Part shown: positions 1 to 13,919 of the stretch, in pieces
Numbering within the stretch: the stretch's first letter is position 1
Layout of the letters: the number at the start of each line of letters is the position of its first letter
NCBI GenBank assembly: GCA_013368445.1
Contig: JAACJO010000001.1
Coordinates: 2,976,001 to 3,040,000 of the forward strand
DNA from: Leucocoprinus leucothites
Lineage: Eukaryota; Basidiomycota; Agaricomycetes; Agaricales; Agaricaceae
Length of the DNA: 64,000 nucleotides
Direction of reading: 5' to 3'
Position numbers and translations under genes: made by a program
Notes under the pieces: model-generated
What the model saw: the letters and a program-made list of their open reading frames with translations, nothing else
Told to the model about the DNA's origin: nothing
Database searches by the model: none

Positions 1-255
1 TTCCAGGGTCGCTATGGGATTCTGGAAGTGTGAGATCCGTAGCAACGTCCATGGCAGTGGGGTGGTGGTTGTAGAGTGTAATGAGCGTCAATGTTCACAA
101 CGTTCACAACTGATGACGGACATTGAATGTTATTGTTGGTGCAAACAAACAGCATCTACTTTGTCCTTGATCCAGCGTCTGTCCTCCAGACGGTCACTTA
201 TCCACCCCCCTTCTTGGTTATATAGGCTATCTTTTTCAACTAGTAGGCACAAAGA

Positions 256-2049
<1,794 letters not shown>

Positions 2050-2518
2050 AATTGTTGGTATATTTGAGCTTCCGATCAGGGGCTGAACATTGACGTATGG
2101 GCGTTACTGTTTATCCTACATTGTCATCTCTTACTCATTTGAACATGTGAGGCTGTTATCGTAATTGGGGTTTTGAACTGATTTTGTAGGATGTGATAAC
2201 CTTAGAAATCACCAGCAAGGAACTTCAACCCAAAACTAGGCGCTATACACTCAGTTTCCCGTGATAACATAGATGGCGGGACGGTAAATAGGCTGAAGAA
2301 GCTTTCAATGATCCTTTAACATATTTGTCCCTATGGGCGCTACAGATGAAACGTCCGGAACGGCACAGATATCCCCTTCCCTCGGGTCGGATCCGCCAAG
2401 GGAGTGAGATTTCCCTGGTGAGACGCCAGGTCATCTGTTATTACGCCACTGTCATTCCGTCGTCCACTCAAGCTTTCTGTGCCTTTTTCCCTAAACCCAA
2501 CCTCTCGCTTTAACCACC

Positions 2519-5500
2519 ATGTCTAGGCTACTCCCTCAGGACCGGGGGAAGGGCAAAGAGCCAGTGCGCGATATCATATTCCAGGTGCCACGTAGCCCGG
2601 AACCGTTGAAAGCTTCGAACGGCGTACAGCTGGGGCCTTTGCGAAGAGAGCTCTCCGACGAATCTATGTCTTCGGACCAGCTTCAATCCACAGCCATCCT
2701 ACCTGCTCTATCGTACTCAAAACCAACACATAAAAAACAAGTATCAAGCCTTGCGTTGGAGGTTGGGACCGAATACAAGCCACCGGCCAGAGAGAAGTAC
2801 CTTGCAGTACCCGGATCAGGTGGAAGTAATCGCGTGCGGGGACAATACCTCTCGTTGGAAGACGCCATTGCCGACGACTCGCAACCCGATTTCCGCCCGG
2901 AACGTTTATATGCACATGGAGGGAACAACTCAAGCTCCACATTGAATGACCCAACTCCGGATCGCAGCAGTAAACTCAGTCCCGACTCAAACGGAGGACG
3001 ATACCCTCCTGGCTACAGTCCATATCCTGCCACTCCCGACTACGAACTCAAAACTGGTGAAACCGACTTCCTCAAAACACCCTCCCCATCCTTGTTTCCT
3101 TATGGTTTACCTAAACCTCCCAAGCGACATCCGTTTTCCCAGTGGTTCGAGGCGCCAAAATGGAAAACGTTGGCTATTCACACAATGTTGTGTCTGGCTA
3201 CTTATCCCTTCCTACTCATTTTCGTGGTTATTGCGAAAGATAAGACATTGTTCTGGACGCGAGTGGCTGTTGGTATTGGGTGTGGGATTGCCGGTTTGTC
3301 ATTGGGTATAAGTCTGGTTAGACTTGCGAGGAGTCACCTGGAGGCAGCAGGTATGTAGGTTTTGCCCTGGGCGTCACGTAATTCATTGACGCCCTAATTC
3401 TCTATCAGCTTGGGCCACTGTGATCCATCAGTCGAAATATCATGACCATCCTGGTGTTATGCTCAAGGATATTGCCCCTTTAGCCGAGGACCCAGTGAGC
3501 GCGTATAATGGGCTTGAACTACTATGGAACCGCCATATGTATCCTGGTACTGCGCGCAAAAACCGAATGCATTACGAGTGAGCGTCCAGCATGACCCCTT
3601 CTACGTTCGACTTCACTAACGGTACCATTGCAAGCTCTCGCTTTTGGTCAATACACATCATATTTTTTCTCATCCTCGTTGCTATCTCGGGCCTCCTTCC
3701 GTTCATATTTGCGCGTTTGGTTGATATTCAGACTGAAGTGCACGTGAGGCGCTCGTTTACTTCTCATTGGCGCCTATCTGACCATCTTCACATTTGTGGT
3801 AGAGTCAACGAGAGAACTACCACGAAATCGCTATGAAAGGGGATATCTCCGATGCAGATTTAGAAGGAGCATCTAATCTTGGCGTAGCATTCAATGTGCG
3901 TCCATTGATTAACTTTCCGATCCGAGATGTAGTGTTCATTAACCCCTTCCTGATAGGACACCCGCATAACCTGGACACTTGCACCATATTCCAACCATGG
4001 GGGTCTGCCACCTGTGGTAGATTTTCAATGGGATGCTTCGGGGAACGGTAGTCAAGTTGATACAGTGTATTTCTCAGAGACGACGAAATCACAATTACAG
4101 CCCAGTGGAAGTGGTTTCGGGACTTTCCAAACTGATGCGCCTCCATCCCTCGAGAACAATTCATCGGATACGTTGTCCACATTACGGGCCGGTTTTTCAC
4201 CTGGCAATATTGTCCGGTAAGTGCGCATTTGTTTAGAGTTTAACTTGCCCTTAATCAGAAACGGGCTAGACAACCACGATGGGGCATCAGAATCAAATGT
4301 GAAAAAATCCCAGACGCGCAGAATAACATGTAAGTCGAGTCATTATCAGACAATGTGGACTGCTGATATTCACGCCGCGAAATAGTCTCCCTATAAGCAC
4401 CAACCTTTCCCTGACCTATGTTTTTATTCCTAAGGATACGATTGGAACACTTTTGGATTACTTCGGGAAGCCATTTCCAACCAACTTAAAACCTGCAACG
4501 CTACTGGCTGGTGATCAGGCATGGCCGGCCAACGTAAATCAATCCGCCACTTATCGAGCGGGTGCGTGTTTTTCTGAATAAATTAAAGTGCCAAAACATA
4601 AGATGCTCGTTCAGCTGCCTTCTGGAACAATGGCGTCAACCATAATTACTTCAGTACTCCACTGTACAACATGGGTAAGAATTTTGCATTGTACATGAAT
4701 GCATGCAAATCTGATCCGTTACTCAACCCACCAGGCGACGATGACACTGGTTTTGTCTCCTTGGAGCTAGTCCTGATCAGACTCAACTCCACTTTCGCTG
4801 CCCAAGGCGAATTCCCCGTTCAAGGCCAGACTCTTCCAGACATCAATGGAACTACGACATACATCGGATATGACGCTGCTGTCTGCATAGAGATGTTCGA
4901 ACCATGGATAGTCGAAGTGTACAACAACACTGCGGGTAATCCAACTACTCTGAAAATTGTCGAAAAGAGAAACATTGTGATGGACTACAACACGGGAAAC
5001 ACAGTAGAAAAGCGACAGGGAGGAGAAATCAGCAACCCGAATGTAAGGCGGGAATTAACTTCGAAACGAATCAAGCCCGTATATCTGGCTGCGCATCAAA
5101 ATAGTGTCAATCAGATGGTGAAAGACAACGGCAGAGATTCGTTTTATGTTCCTTCCACGCTTGTAGGTTCTTTACCTGTTGACTAGCAAATCAGAAGTAG
5201 CTGACAACGGGACAGGGTATCTCTTACACCACAGGAAATGGACCATATGGATACACGTCTTTATCAACTTCACTATACGCAAAGGCCAAGGCGGTAGCGG
5301 ATGCCAATAACATGCTACCATACTTCGCAGGAACTGGAGACCTGGTCGCAAGAGCATATCCTGACCGGGTCGTGGCTTTCGCCTCCATCCAACCGGTATA
5401 CATGGTCGTGACACTTATTGCCTTGCTCATACTCGGAACCGTCGCAGCGCTTTCCGTGCCAAGACTTCCGATGAACGCACCCAGGAGAGGGTTTGAGCTA

Positions 5501-5683
5501 TACTCGTGGGTTGCGGCGTTTTATGCTGACGAGCTGGTTGGTTGTGGCAAGGGTGAGCCTGCCATGCCAGGTGAACAAGTACAAGCAGGACTAGGTCAGG
5601 TCGGTCTGCCTATTGGGAGAAGAATGGAGATTGAAGAGATTCAACAACATATTGGGGACGTTAGGTTCCGTTATGTATCTTAA
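2519..5683 (+). CDS. Multi-exon membrane protein, unrecognised (basidiomycete hypothetical)
   Basis: I do not recognise a named domain. The gene starts at 2519 in a good context (ACC-ATG) after a C/T-rich leader. The first exon encodes a Ser/Pro-rich, probably cytosolic N-terminus of about 215 residues, then two hydrophobic segments (HTMLCLATYPFLLIFVVIA and a Gly-rich one). A third follows after 3630 (IIFFLILVAISGLLPFIF) and a fourth near the C-terminus (VYMVVTLIALLILGTVAAL). Between segments 3 and 4 lies a long, Asn-glycosylation-rich part, probably extracellular or lumenal. Introns inferred by frame include about 3351-3408, 3578-3632 (which removes an in-frame TGA at 3579), 3747-3800 and one ending before 3960 that restores the frame into PPVVDFQWDASG. 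The frame runs to TAA at 5683. The topology suggests a surface protein; function unknown. Exon limits are approximate. Confidence 0.7.
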
Positions 5684-5965
5684 AAGTCGAATGCTTCGTA
5701 AACTGGGATGGACAGTATTGTACTCGGAACTAGTTTGAAATCATCTTTCATCGTTTTCATCTGAAGGCTTGTATGTAATAAGTGGTCAATAATGTGGACT
5801 GTGGACATTCCAGCGGTACCGTGGGGTTGGAGGCACTGTTGTTGTGAAAGTGAATCAGAACGTGCAAAAACAGGATACAACTGAGGCGGCGAGAAATATG
5901 TAACAGGATATATACATGTAAAATGCGAGGGATTATACGACAGATGATTAACGACCAAAGGAGCT

Positions 5966-8119
5966 CAATCCGACTTTTTCTTCTTTTTCTTCGGTGAGTC
6001 GCTTGATGCAGCAGCGGCTGCTTTTTCTGCTGCTTTCTTAGCCTTCTTAGCCTCCTTTCGTGCCTTACGCTCCTCCTCAGTCTCCTCCTAAAGTCAAGAA
6101 AGGTCAGTGATAGGTCCTGTGGGAGACTAGGTACACTTACCTTCTCAGGCGACTCAGTTACAACAGGCATCTCGCTCTCTCTCCGCTTCCGTTTCTTCTC
6201 CTTCTTCTTTTCAGAGTCTTTCTCTCCCTCCTCCCCGTCGACATCCATCTTGTCAGTATCGTCCTCCTTCTGCGCCTTCTTCTTTGCTCTTTTCTCCTCT
6301 TTTGCTTTCTTCTTGTCCTCCTTCACCTTGAGCACGGCCTCAACAGCAGCCTCCATGGGGTCGTCACGTTGCGTTGAGACAAAATCCACAGCATCCGCTT
6401 TGGTGTTATACGTCTTGGTCTCGCCGCCCATTGAGAATCGTGACTGCTTCTTGTCGCCGTTTTGAGCGTAACGGTTGACACCACCGAGCTCGGATTGGTG
6501 CTCAAGAGCTCTAAGACGAGACTCGAGCTTCGTGCGGTTCTCGATTCCAATGGTGGCTGAGGTTTCCTCGGATTTGCCTTCAGCATCAGTGAGGGCATCT
6601 ACACGTATTGACAAGGCAGCTTTTGTTGCGACCATACGCGCCATCTATTCGGGAACAACGAGACTAGTTATTAATTGGGGAAATGTAGGGCACAAGTGAT
6701 TAAACGTCACCTTTCCCTTCAGTTTTGGTGGTGCTTGACCAATTAGTGACGCCTGAGGGACTTGTTTTAGCCACTATCAACGAACTCCTCGAACTAGACT
6801 CACATGATAAATAAGACCATATTTGGGCGTATCATGCTTAGTTTTGAGGGCACGGAATAGAGCCTTCTCAGCACCGAGAATCTGAACCGTACTAGCTGGG
6901 TGTTTTGCAAGGCTTAATAGACTGCCAGCATGGCTGATCAGCCGTGCACCAACAAGTTCGCCCACGAGGGCAGTTAAATTAGGAGCGATGGCGCTCATGC
7001 GATTTCGGAGGTATTCAGCGAGCTGAGTGCGGTAGGTGGAGATCGAGATGACTTGATCACATAGGGAGTTGATGTGGGCAATATCAGAGTCTGAGATTTC
7101 TGTACCCATTGAAATTTCGGCAGCCGCCTTGAGAACAGCTTCGAGGTCTTCGGGGAGGATGCTTGAGAAGTCTGTCGAAGCTGCATTGGAGCGGAAGCCT
7201 GGGTAGTGTTGGTTAGGAGAGCTCAGGGATGGGTGAAGCTACACTTACCCATATGCCGGATGGTTTTAGCATAGGCAATATTATCGGAGATAATTTTGGC
7301 CATCTCAGGGAAATGCCAGCCATACCATTCCTAAATGTTTCGGGATGAGCTACAGGTCTTAATGGGACAAATGTTACTGACCTTGACACGCATAGCGTAG
7401 ATGTTGATTTCTTTGTCGAGATCGTCAAGCAGAGCAATTGCTTGTACAACCATAGTGTCGACCTTGTCAGGGGAGAATTTAAGCTTGAACCTATAGCAAT
7501 GTTGGTGACAAGTTCGGACAAAGGGATATTTAGCACGACTAACCGTGATAGTGAATGGGAAAGACCGAGACTCATGGTGGCAAGATCTTTAGGGTCAAGG
7601 CCATCGAGCAGCGCTGTAAGTTGACTTCGAATGCCACGCCAGAGTTCATTGGAGCCTTCCGATTGCACGGAGACATTGATGCTTAGTTTTTTCGAGATTG
7701 AGCGTCCTGTCGGAGAAAAACTCAGACGGGCCGTAAACACGCGGTAGGAACGGAACACCCACCTAGACTCTGGTCTACAACTACAAGTGACTCCTTTCCT
7801 TTCCCCTTATTCACAACTTCGTCCGTCAAAAACTGTTTCAGACCCTTCCCTAGCTTCCCTCCTTGAAGAGCAGTGATGTCTTCTACGGCTGTCGCGGTGG
7901 ATGTAAATCGATGTAGTGCTTTCAATTTGAGACTGATTTCAAGAAGATCGTGCAAGGTTAGACGCTACGAGTACCTCATTCCACAAGAATCAAAACGTAC
8001 AGTTTGTTGGCCTTCTCTGGGTTCTCAAATTCCTTCCATAGGTCTGCGCTCTCGAGTTTGGCGCTATCCGATACTTTGAAGAGGCAGTATCCCAGTGCTG
8101 TTTCGTATAGCACGAGCAT
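5966..8119 (-). CDS. NOP56: NOP56 box C/D snoRNP core protein
   Basis: NOP56 is a core protein of box C/D snoRNPs, which guide 2'-O-methylation of rRNA. Read on the minus strand from ATG at 8117-8119 ([22 protein letters not shown]), the protein has the NOP5NT region, a NOSIC-like part ([22 protein letters not shown]), then the Nop domain ([51 protein letters not shown]). [12 protein letters not shown] and a long Lys/Glu (KKE/D) tail ending in KKKKSD follow, with stop at 5966-5968. The GVNRYAQNG...ETKTYN segment before the acidic/basic tail favours NOP56 over NOP58. It is divergently arranged with the carboxypeptidase gene (296 bp between starts). Several 50-60 nt introns interrupt it. Confidence in the identity is high; individual splice sites were only partly checked. 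Confidence 0.95.
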
Positions 8120-8415
8120 TTTGATACGTCAGACTTTCTGTCTGATACTGGGATTAGATAGGAAGGGATAAAGCGTCCCAAAATCGAGGCCGATAGTGAG
8201 GACGACTTTTCGGTGTGGAAAAGAATTTTCAGAACTTTCCCATCAGCATTACTGACCGTGCGATGCTACTTCCTTTTCAGATAAGGTTCGATCAACGCTC
8301 CTATTTTGGAAGGTAGGAATGAACTTATGATTTATCCCAGCCGCCTTCTGCCATTTGGTCGGAATCCGAACATCAAGTTGAGTGGGAAATACGCGGCTGG
8401 TCTCGCATTCTCACT

Positions 8416-10565
8416 ATGTTGCTGTCCCAGATACTCCTCGCTTCACTTCTACCTCTTGGCTATGGGCGTTCGTTCGGACTCTATGATGCCTCGATGCAGT
8501 CGCAGCTCAGAATTCAACCACAGAGCACCCAAGACTATCTCTTGACCGACTCCGGACTAGCACTTCTGCACCTATCATCACTTCCCTCTGATCAATATAC
8601 TGCATTGAGTCATCCTCGTTTTCCGAACCACAAAGTGCGCGTCAAGCAAACTCAGTTCTGCGACCCAACCGTCAAGTAAGTGTAACTTACCACTGCCTTC
8701 GTCGCTCGGGCTCGCTCATATCCTCATAGTGTTTATACGGGTTATCTAGACGTAGATGAAGGCGCTAAACATATGTTCTTCTATTTCTTCGAAAGTCGTC
8801 GCAACCCAGATCAAGGCAAGCACTGGTCGGAGTGTTATATTTGTTGCCTGTCTTTGAACGTACATCTCCAGACGACGTCATGATGTGGATCAATGGAGGT
8901 ACCAACTTACTGTGAATTGATATAACTTTTGGATAGTTGATTAATATGACCCAAGGCCCCGGTTGTTCCTCTGCAACAGGTCTTCTGATGGAGTTAGGTA
9001 TGCGTCCGTTCGTCAATCCGTAGCAATTAGCAACTCAGAAAGCCCGATCATTCTTCAGGTCCATGCAGCATTGATATGTCCTCCAAATCCTCCAATGGAA
9101 CACTGTGGAACCCTTATTCCTGGAACAAGGAGGCGAACGTATTCTTCCTTGACCAGCCGTAAGTATTAATTGGGTTTGTTAGCTCACCAAGTCTGAAAGC
9201 TTACTTTCGGTTTCTAGCGTCGGCGTGGGTTTCTCCTACGCGGACTACGGGGAGACAATTGAAACTACTGAAACTGCTGCAAAGAATGTTCACGCATTCA
9301 TCAGTATTTTCTTCGAAACATTTCCGCAGTTTTCCGGTCGTCGCCTTCACTTGGCAGGAGAGTCATATGGCGTATGTGATCACTGCTACCATCCTTTGAT
9401 GTGACGATGGGCTCACTCTCTGAATATAGGGGCGTTACTTACCTGTCTTTGCGAGCGAGATATACGATCAAAATCAGATCGCCGAAAAAGAGGAAAGGCC
9501 TATTCTAAACCTCCAAAGTGTTCTCATCGGTAACGGCAATACGGACATTTCGACGTGAGGCAGTTAAATCCTATGACTTGGTCCAGCCCCGCTCATCCCA
9601 TGTCAGACTATACCTGGGTCGATATGAAGTCGAATGTGGTCGAGCCTCCTTTGATATCCCCTTTCAGTCCATTTCAGCATGTGTGAGGATAAAAACCTCT
9701 GTAAGTCCTGGGATCACCTAATATCCAGGTGCATAGCAAACAACCTACTCTTGGACATTTAGCTTCCACGCTGCCAAAAGCGACTTCATGATTCCTGCAT
9801 CAATCGCTTCGATGCTATTGACTGTCGTGCCGCAGTGAGTTTCTGTGATAGTGAGCTATCTACTGCAATGTGGGCCACTGGTGAGCATGCAGAGACCTCC
9901 AAGACTAAATAGACGGTCAATAACATTTTTTTCCTGCAGGCAGGAACGTTTACGATATGTCGAAGGTATTCACGAGAACGAAAGGCGACACTGCAGCTCA
10001 ACTAACTTTTTGTTCTCTACAGATGTGCGAAGGGGCAAACCTCTGTTACAAGGAAGAGGATGTCATCGCCGAGTACCTCAATCTACCCGCAACTCGAGAG
10101 TTGCTAGGCGTAGAAATTGCTGGAAATTTTTCTTCCTGCTCTGCCGATGTCTCTGCTGGTTTCAACTCAAATTTGGACAAGTGGAGAGTTCACACTCAAG
10201 ACTACGTTGCAAACCTTCTGGATCGTGGCATTCGTTTCCTCATCTACGCCGGTACTTATGACTGGCAGTGCAACTGGGTGGCAAACAAGCTGTGGGTTGA
10301 CAAGTTAACCTGGAGCCAGAGTGATGTCTATCAGCAGGAGACTTGGAGGGAGTGGACCGTTAATGGAAAAGCCGCCGGTGAGGTTAAGGGGACTGATCTG
10401 TTGACGTTCGTCACTATCTGGGGAGCCGGACATATGATGAGTAGCTTTTTCTCCGTCAAAGTATTCATGTGTGCTGATATCTGCTTTCCTATTTACGTCC
10501 CGCATGATAAGCCCGCGGAAGCCCTTGCTATGGTGTCACGGTGGCTTTCTAGGGAAAAGATGTAA
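8416..10565 (+). CDS. Secreted serine carboxypeptidase (peptidase family S10)
   Basis: S10 serine carboxypeptidases remove C-terminal residues from peptides in the vacuole or outside the cell. The product starts with a signal peptide (MLLSQILLASLLPLGYG). It then shows NGGPGCSS around 8895-8970, DQPVGVGFSYAD, the nucleophile motif GESYG near 9358 (split by an intron after YG), the catalytic Asp in YAGTYDWQCNW near 10260 and the catalytic His in GAGHM near 10431. Typical Cys-containing segments (MCEGANLCY, NFSSCSADV) fall between. The exons read include 8416-8675, about 8727-8815, 8872-8898 and 8956-8991. Two introns look non-canonical: GC-AG at 8816-8871 and a probable AT-AC at 10437-10496. 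Without removing the latter, 20 extra residues separate the catalytic His from the conserved VPHDKP. All catalytic residues are present, so the gene is probably functional. A vacuolar CPY-like role is possible too. Confidence 0.92.
8816..8871 (+). other. GC-AG intron in the carboxypeptidase gene
   Basis: The frame NPDQ-DDVMMWINGG can only be kept by splicing from GATCAAG at 8815 to ACGACG at 8872. That makes the donor GCAAGC and the acceptor CCAG. GT sites inside the segment either create a stop or shift the frame. GC-AG introns are a known minor class with a strong donor consensus (AG-GCAAGT), which this site nearly matches. Confidence 0.7.
10437..10496 (+). other. Probable AT-AC intron (60 nt) in the carboxypeptidase gene
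   Basis: This segment begins ATGAGTAGC and ends TATTTAC, with CTGAT 18-22 nt before the end. Removing exactly these 60 nt joins GAGHM to VPHDKPAEA, as in the S10 family. The segment is a multiple of three without a stop, so retention would add 20 hydrophobic residues next to the catalytic His. No GT-AG pair gives the family sequence. The donor looks U2-type (ATGAGT resembling GTGAGT), not the U12 consensus ATATCC. Confidence 0.6.
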
Positions 10566-11933
10566 CTTTACGCCTATGTTGATGACAGATCGCATCCATC
10601 AATTAAATACTTAGTGAAACTTGATTCATAGTCTTGCTAGGTTTGCCGGCGAGCCGGGATACCACCCCTATTGTACCATGAGCAAACACACCCAAGCCAA
10701 TTGAGGCCGAAGGTCAACAGCTGATACCACAGAGCATAGACAGCAAACACGTCAAGGTCTTAAAGGGGCAAGCTGGTTTCGAGTTTCGAAATATAAGGAT
10801 CATGCGGTGCAGGTGTGATACGGCATCATACTGCAATCTTGAGGCCATTACAACGCCTCGAAAGTTTCAAGGGCTTGATTTCACCGTTGGGAGTGATCTC
10901 ATTGGCATAAAACAACTGAAAATGAAACTGTACCTGCTGAAAACAGCTTGAAAGTTCCCAAAATCATTTGCGAGTCTGCAGTATAAATCTAGTGATTGGC
11001 GAAAGCAATGGATGTGAGAGTACAGCATCGTGGTAAAGTTACTGTCCGGAAGAAACATACATGCTACCGACAAGATTTATTCAACGGTTCAGGCCCCAGG
11101 GCTGAGGGAGTCTATGCGATTGAGCAGCAAGGGGTGACGGAGGTTTGTGCTGTGACTGCATAAGCCATCACACTAATCATCTTCATCACCACATCACCAT
11201 CAGATGGCAACGGCCCTTTTGGAATTGATTTAACGCCTTGCTCTCCACTTTCAGTCACACAGCTGCCGATTGGTTTTGGCTTCTCGATACGAAAACGAAA
11301 TGTCATCATCCCGGTCGCTTTGACCAAGGACATCAACAGCACCCAATACTCACGGTGACGACTGCTATGTTTATAGGCTAATAGCTCTCAGGAAGATGGA
11401 AGCCTAGAATCCCTATTTTTTGTGAACAAAAGACAGCTCAAGTCGACTTTCCTAAGCTGCAACTCCCCCAAAGCCCCCGTTCATAGGCAAAATCCGAGCG
11501 TCTAAAAATGCATCACCATAGCAATAATGTCAAAACCGGGCTCGCCGAGACCAATCAAAGAAATGTCCAGTCGAGGAGATGGCCCAATAGCTCGGGTTGT
11601 TCCCATGCACTCGCAGATATACAAATACTTGATGGTCGCCTGACAATCAAATCCCCACCTTCTTCGCGGTTTCCTTTCGTTCCTCCCCTTTTGTGCCCTA
11701 GTGAGTCACCTTGTTCCTCTCGTCGTCGTCCACTACTAACAGAGCCTGTTCTGCCCTTCGTGCTTGGTCACTCCCTACTCAGCCGTTCTTTTTGGGCTTG
11801 CCCGGTCGCTTGTCCCCTGGTCCCCACTTCGATTTCGTTCTTCTTCTTCAACATTTTCGTACCTTCCACATTCCTTTGAGCAGGCTTCAATTCCTTCCAA
11901 CACTCCGGCAGCACTTCTTGTTCTTCGTCCAGC
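10566..11933. other. Intergenic, no supported gene
   Basis: No recognisable protein was found on either strand. The right part (about 11640-11930) is C/T-rich, which fits the promoter and leader of the downstream ferritin-like gene. A 76-codon minus-strand open frame at 11112-11342 has no recognisable content. Confidence 0.5.
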
Positions 11934-13351
11934 ATGATGCAACTCTCGTCTTTCGTTTCTCTGGCCCTCGCTACCTCTCCCTTCCTGGTTTCTGCGGCTC
12001 CTGCTCGTATCTATGGAAAGCGTGCAGCTGCGGACATTACGGTACTCAGTAAGTTTACCTCTCCTAGATTTTGGTTTATCCCTAGCTAAGTGGGTATCAT
12101 CTGCTTTCAGAGTTTGCCGATGTCTTGGAACAGCTTGAAAGTAGTTTTTATTCGCAAGCTCTCCAGAAATTCCAAGAATCGGACTTCACCTCCGCTGGTT
12201 TCTCTTCAAGTGACATCCCCATCCAACAGTTCAAACTCATTCAGGGTGATGAAGCCACGCACTCGACCGTCTTACAGAGTGCCCTGCAGACCTTTGGAGA
12301 GACTCCCGTTACTAGCTGCAAGTTCAATTTCGACTCGGCGCTTACCGACGTTGCGACTATGGCTGCCACAGCTCGTGTCGTTGAGAACGTCGGTGTTATG
12401 GCATACTTGGGTGGAGCGACCCTCATCACAGACCCAGTTCTCCTCGTTGCTGCTGGTTCTATTTTAACCGTTGAGGCTCGCCACCAGACGATACTGAACA
12501 TTATGTCTGGAGGTGGTACTGCCATCCCCGCCGCTTTCGATATGGCCCTCACACCGAGCGAGGTCCTTGCCCTCGCTGCGCCATTCTTTGACGGTCCTTG
12601 TGACCTTGGTGTCCCTGCCAACCCGACATTGGCCATCACCAACACTGGTTCTGTTGGCCCCGGAACTCTCCTAACATTCTCATCTTCTGCCCTTAACGAC
12701 ACCAGTTCTCAGGATGTGAGTTTCCCACCTCTTGGCTTTTTTTGATACCGAGTCTGATTATTGAATGGTGGCGATGCACAGGGAATGTTCTGCCAAATGA
12801 TGATCGGTGGTGCACAGATGTCTATCTCCCTTCCGATGGGCCAGTGTATCGTTCCGGAGGGCATTAACGGACCCGTAGCCATTTGGATCACCTCTGACAA
12901 CCAACCCCTCCTCAACAACGTTCGCGATCGTGCTTCGACTCAATTGGTTGCCGGACCTACTGTCGCTTTCATAGACACCCAGCCCCAGTCCCTCAGTCAA
13001 CTCACTCGCAATGGTGGTGCTGTATCTTCCGGCTCTTCCGGTAGCTCTGGTAGCACCGATGGTAGCACTGGCTCCAGCGGTAGCAGTGGTACCGACACTG
13101 CGTCAGCCAGCACCTCGACCAGCACCGCCACGATCTCCCCCGACGAGGCCTCATCTATCATTGCTAGCATTTCAGCGTCTGCCACCGGTTCAGCCTCCCC
13201 TTCGGGCACCGACAGTGCTGCCGCCGCCTCTCCGACCGTTAACAACCCTGCTGCCAACCAGACCCCTGGCAAAGCTAACATGTTCACTGGCACATCTCCA
13301 GATGGCCATACCAATGTCATCGGCTGGACCAACCTCCCCTCTCAATCTTAG
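11934..13351 (+). CDS. Secreted ferritin-like domain protein (Rds1-like)
   Basis: Exons are 11934-12048, 12111-12715 and 12782-13351, with clean GT-AG introns. The product has a signal peptide (MMQLSSFVSLALATSPFLVSAAP) and a Lys-Arg site about ten residues later that suits a Kex2-type protease. The first ferritin-like helix (FADVLEQLESSFYSQALQKF), a second (GDEATHSTVLQSAL) and a later E-A-R-H-Q-T helix give the Glu/His pattern of the ferritin-like family that includes fission yeast Rds1. A Ser/Thr/Ala-rich tail of over 100 residues follows, probably O-glycosylated. I see no clear GPI signal; the C-terminus is polar. In fungi such proteins are linked to stress or sexual development, but the biochemical role is unknown. 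The second of the two adjacent ATGs (11937) is an equally possible start. Family assignment is good, function is inferred. Confidence 0.85.
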
Positions 13352-13919
13352 TAAAAATGATAGACGTGGTGGGCAGTGTAGTTTAGATGGTCTAGTTTGT
13401 CGTTGGACGATCGAGGAAAAATCGTATTGTGGTAACGAGTTTATGATACCCAGTTAGATATTGTACATCTTGGAAACATCCTGGACACTGTGACCAAGCA
13501 CAGGGCCTGCTTCTGCGACTGTTGGTAATTTCCCTGCTCTGTAATATCTTTTTTTTGTTATTTTCATTTCATACGGTTTGGCACCTTCCAGGGGAGGTGT
13601 TGTTTTATTGCTATTATTCCCAATTTTTATATAGCAATACAACGACCATCGGAACAATTGGATCCAATGATCGACTAGATGAGATTGAGTGAGGTTAGTG
13701 TTGTCAACGCAAGTTGAAGGCAACACCCCTACGAGTACAAAGGCATAGATTTCAGGTGGTGTTCAGGCCCAGCTTCGTGGCTCTTCAGGGCCCATGGGTT
13801 ATGTAATCTCCGGCTGCTAGGGGTAAAGCAGAGTCCACAGTTTCCGGTGATTGGGCCAGCGTCCAGCTTGTTCATAACCACCGACACCGCATTTCGCTCT
13901 ACTCCCTTCCTTGTTAGCC

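Noticed and set aside
3579..3591. In-frame TGA followed by ATG in the 2519-5683 gene, suggesting two genes or read-through
   Set aside because: A GT-AG intron at 3578-3632 removes the stop and keeps the frame into SRFWSIH, so one gene is simpler.
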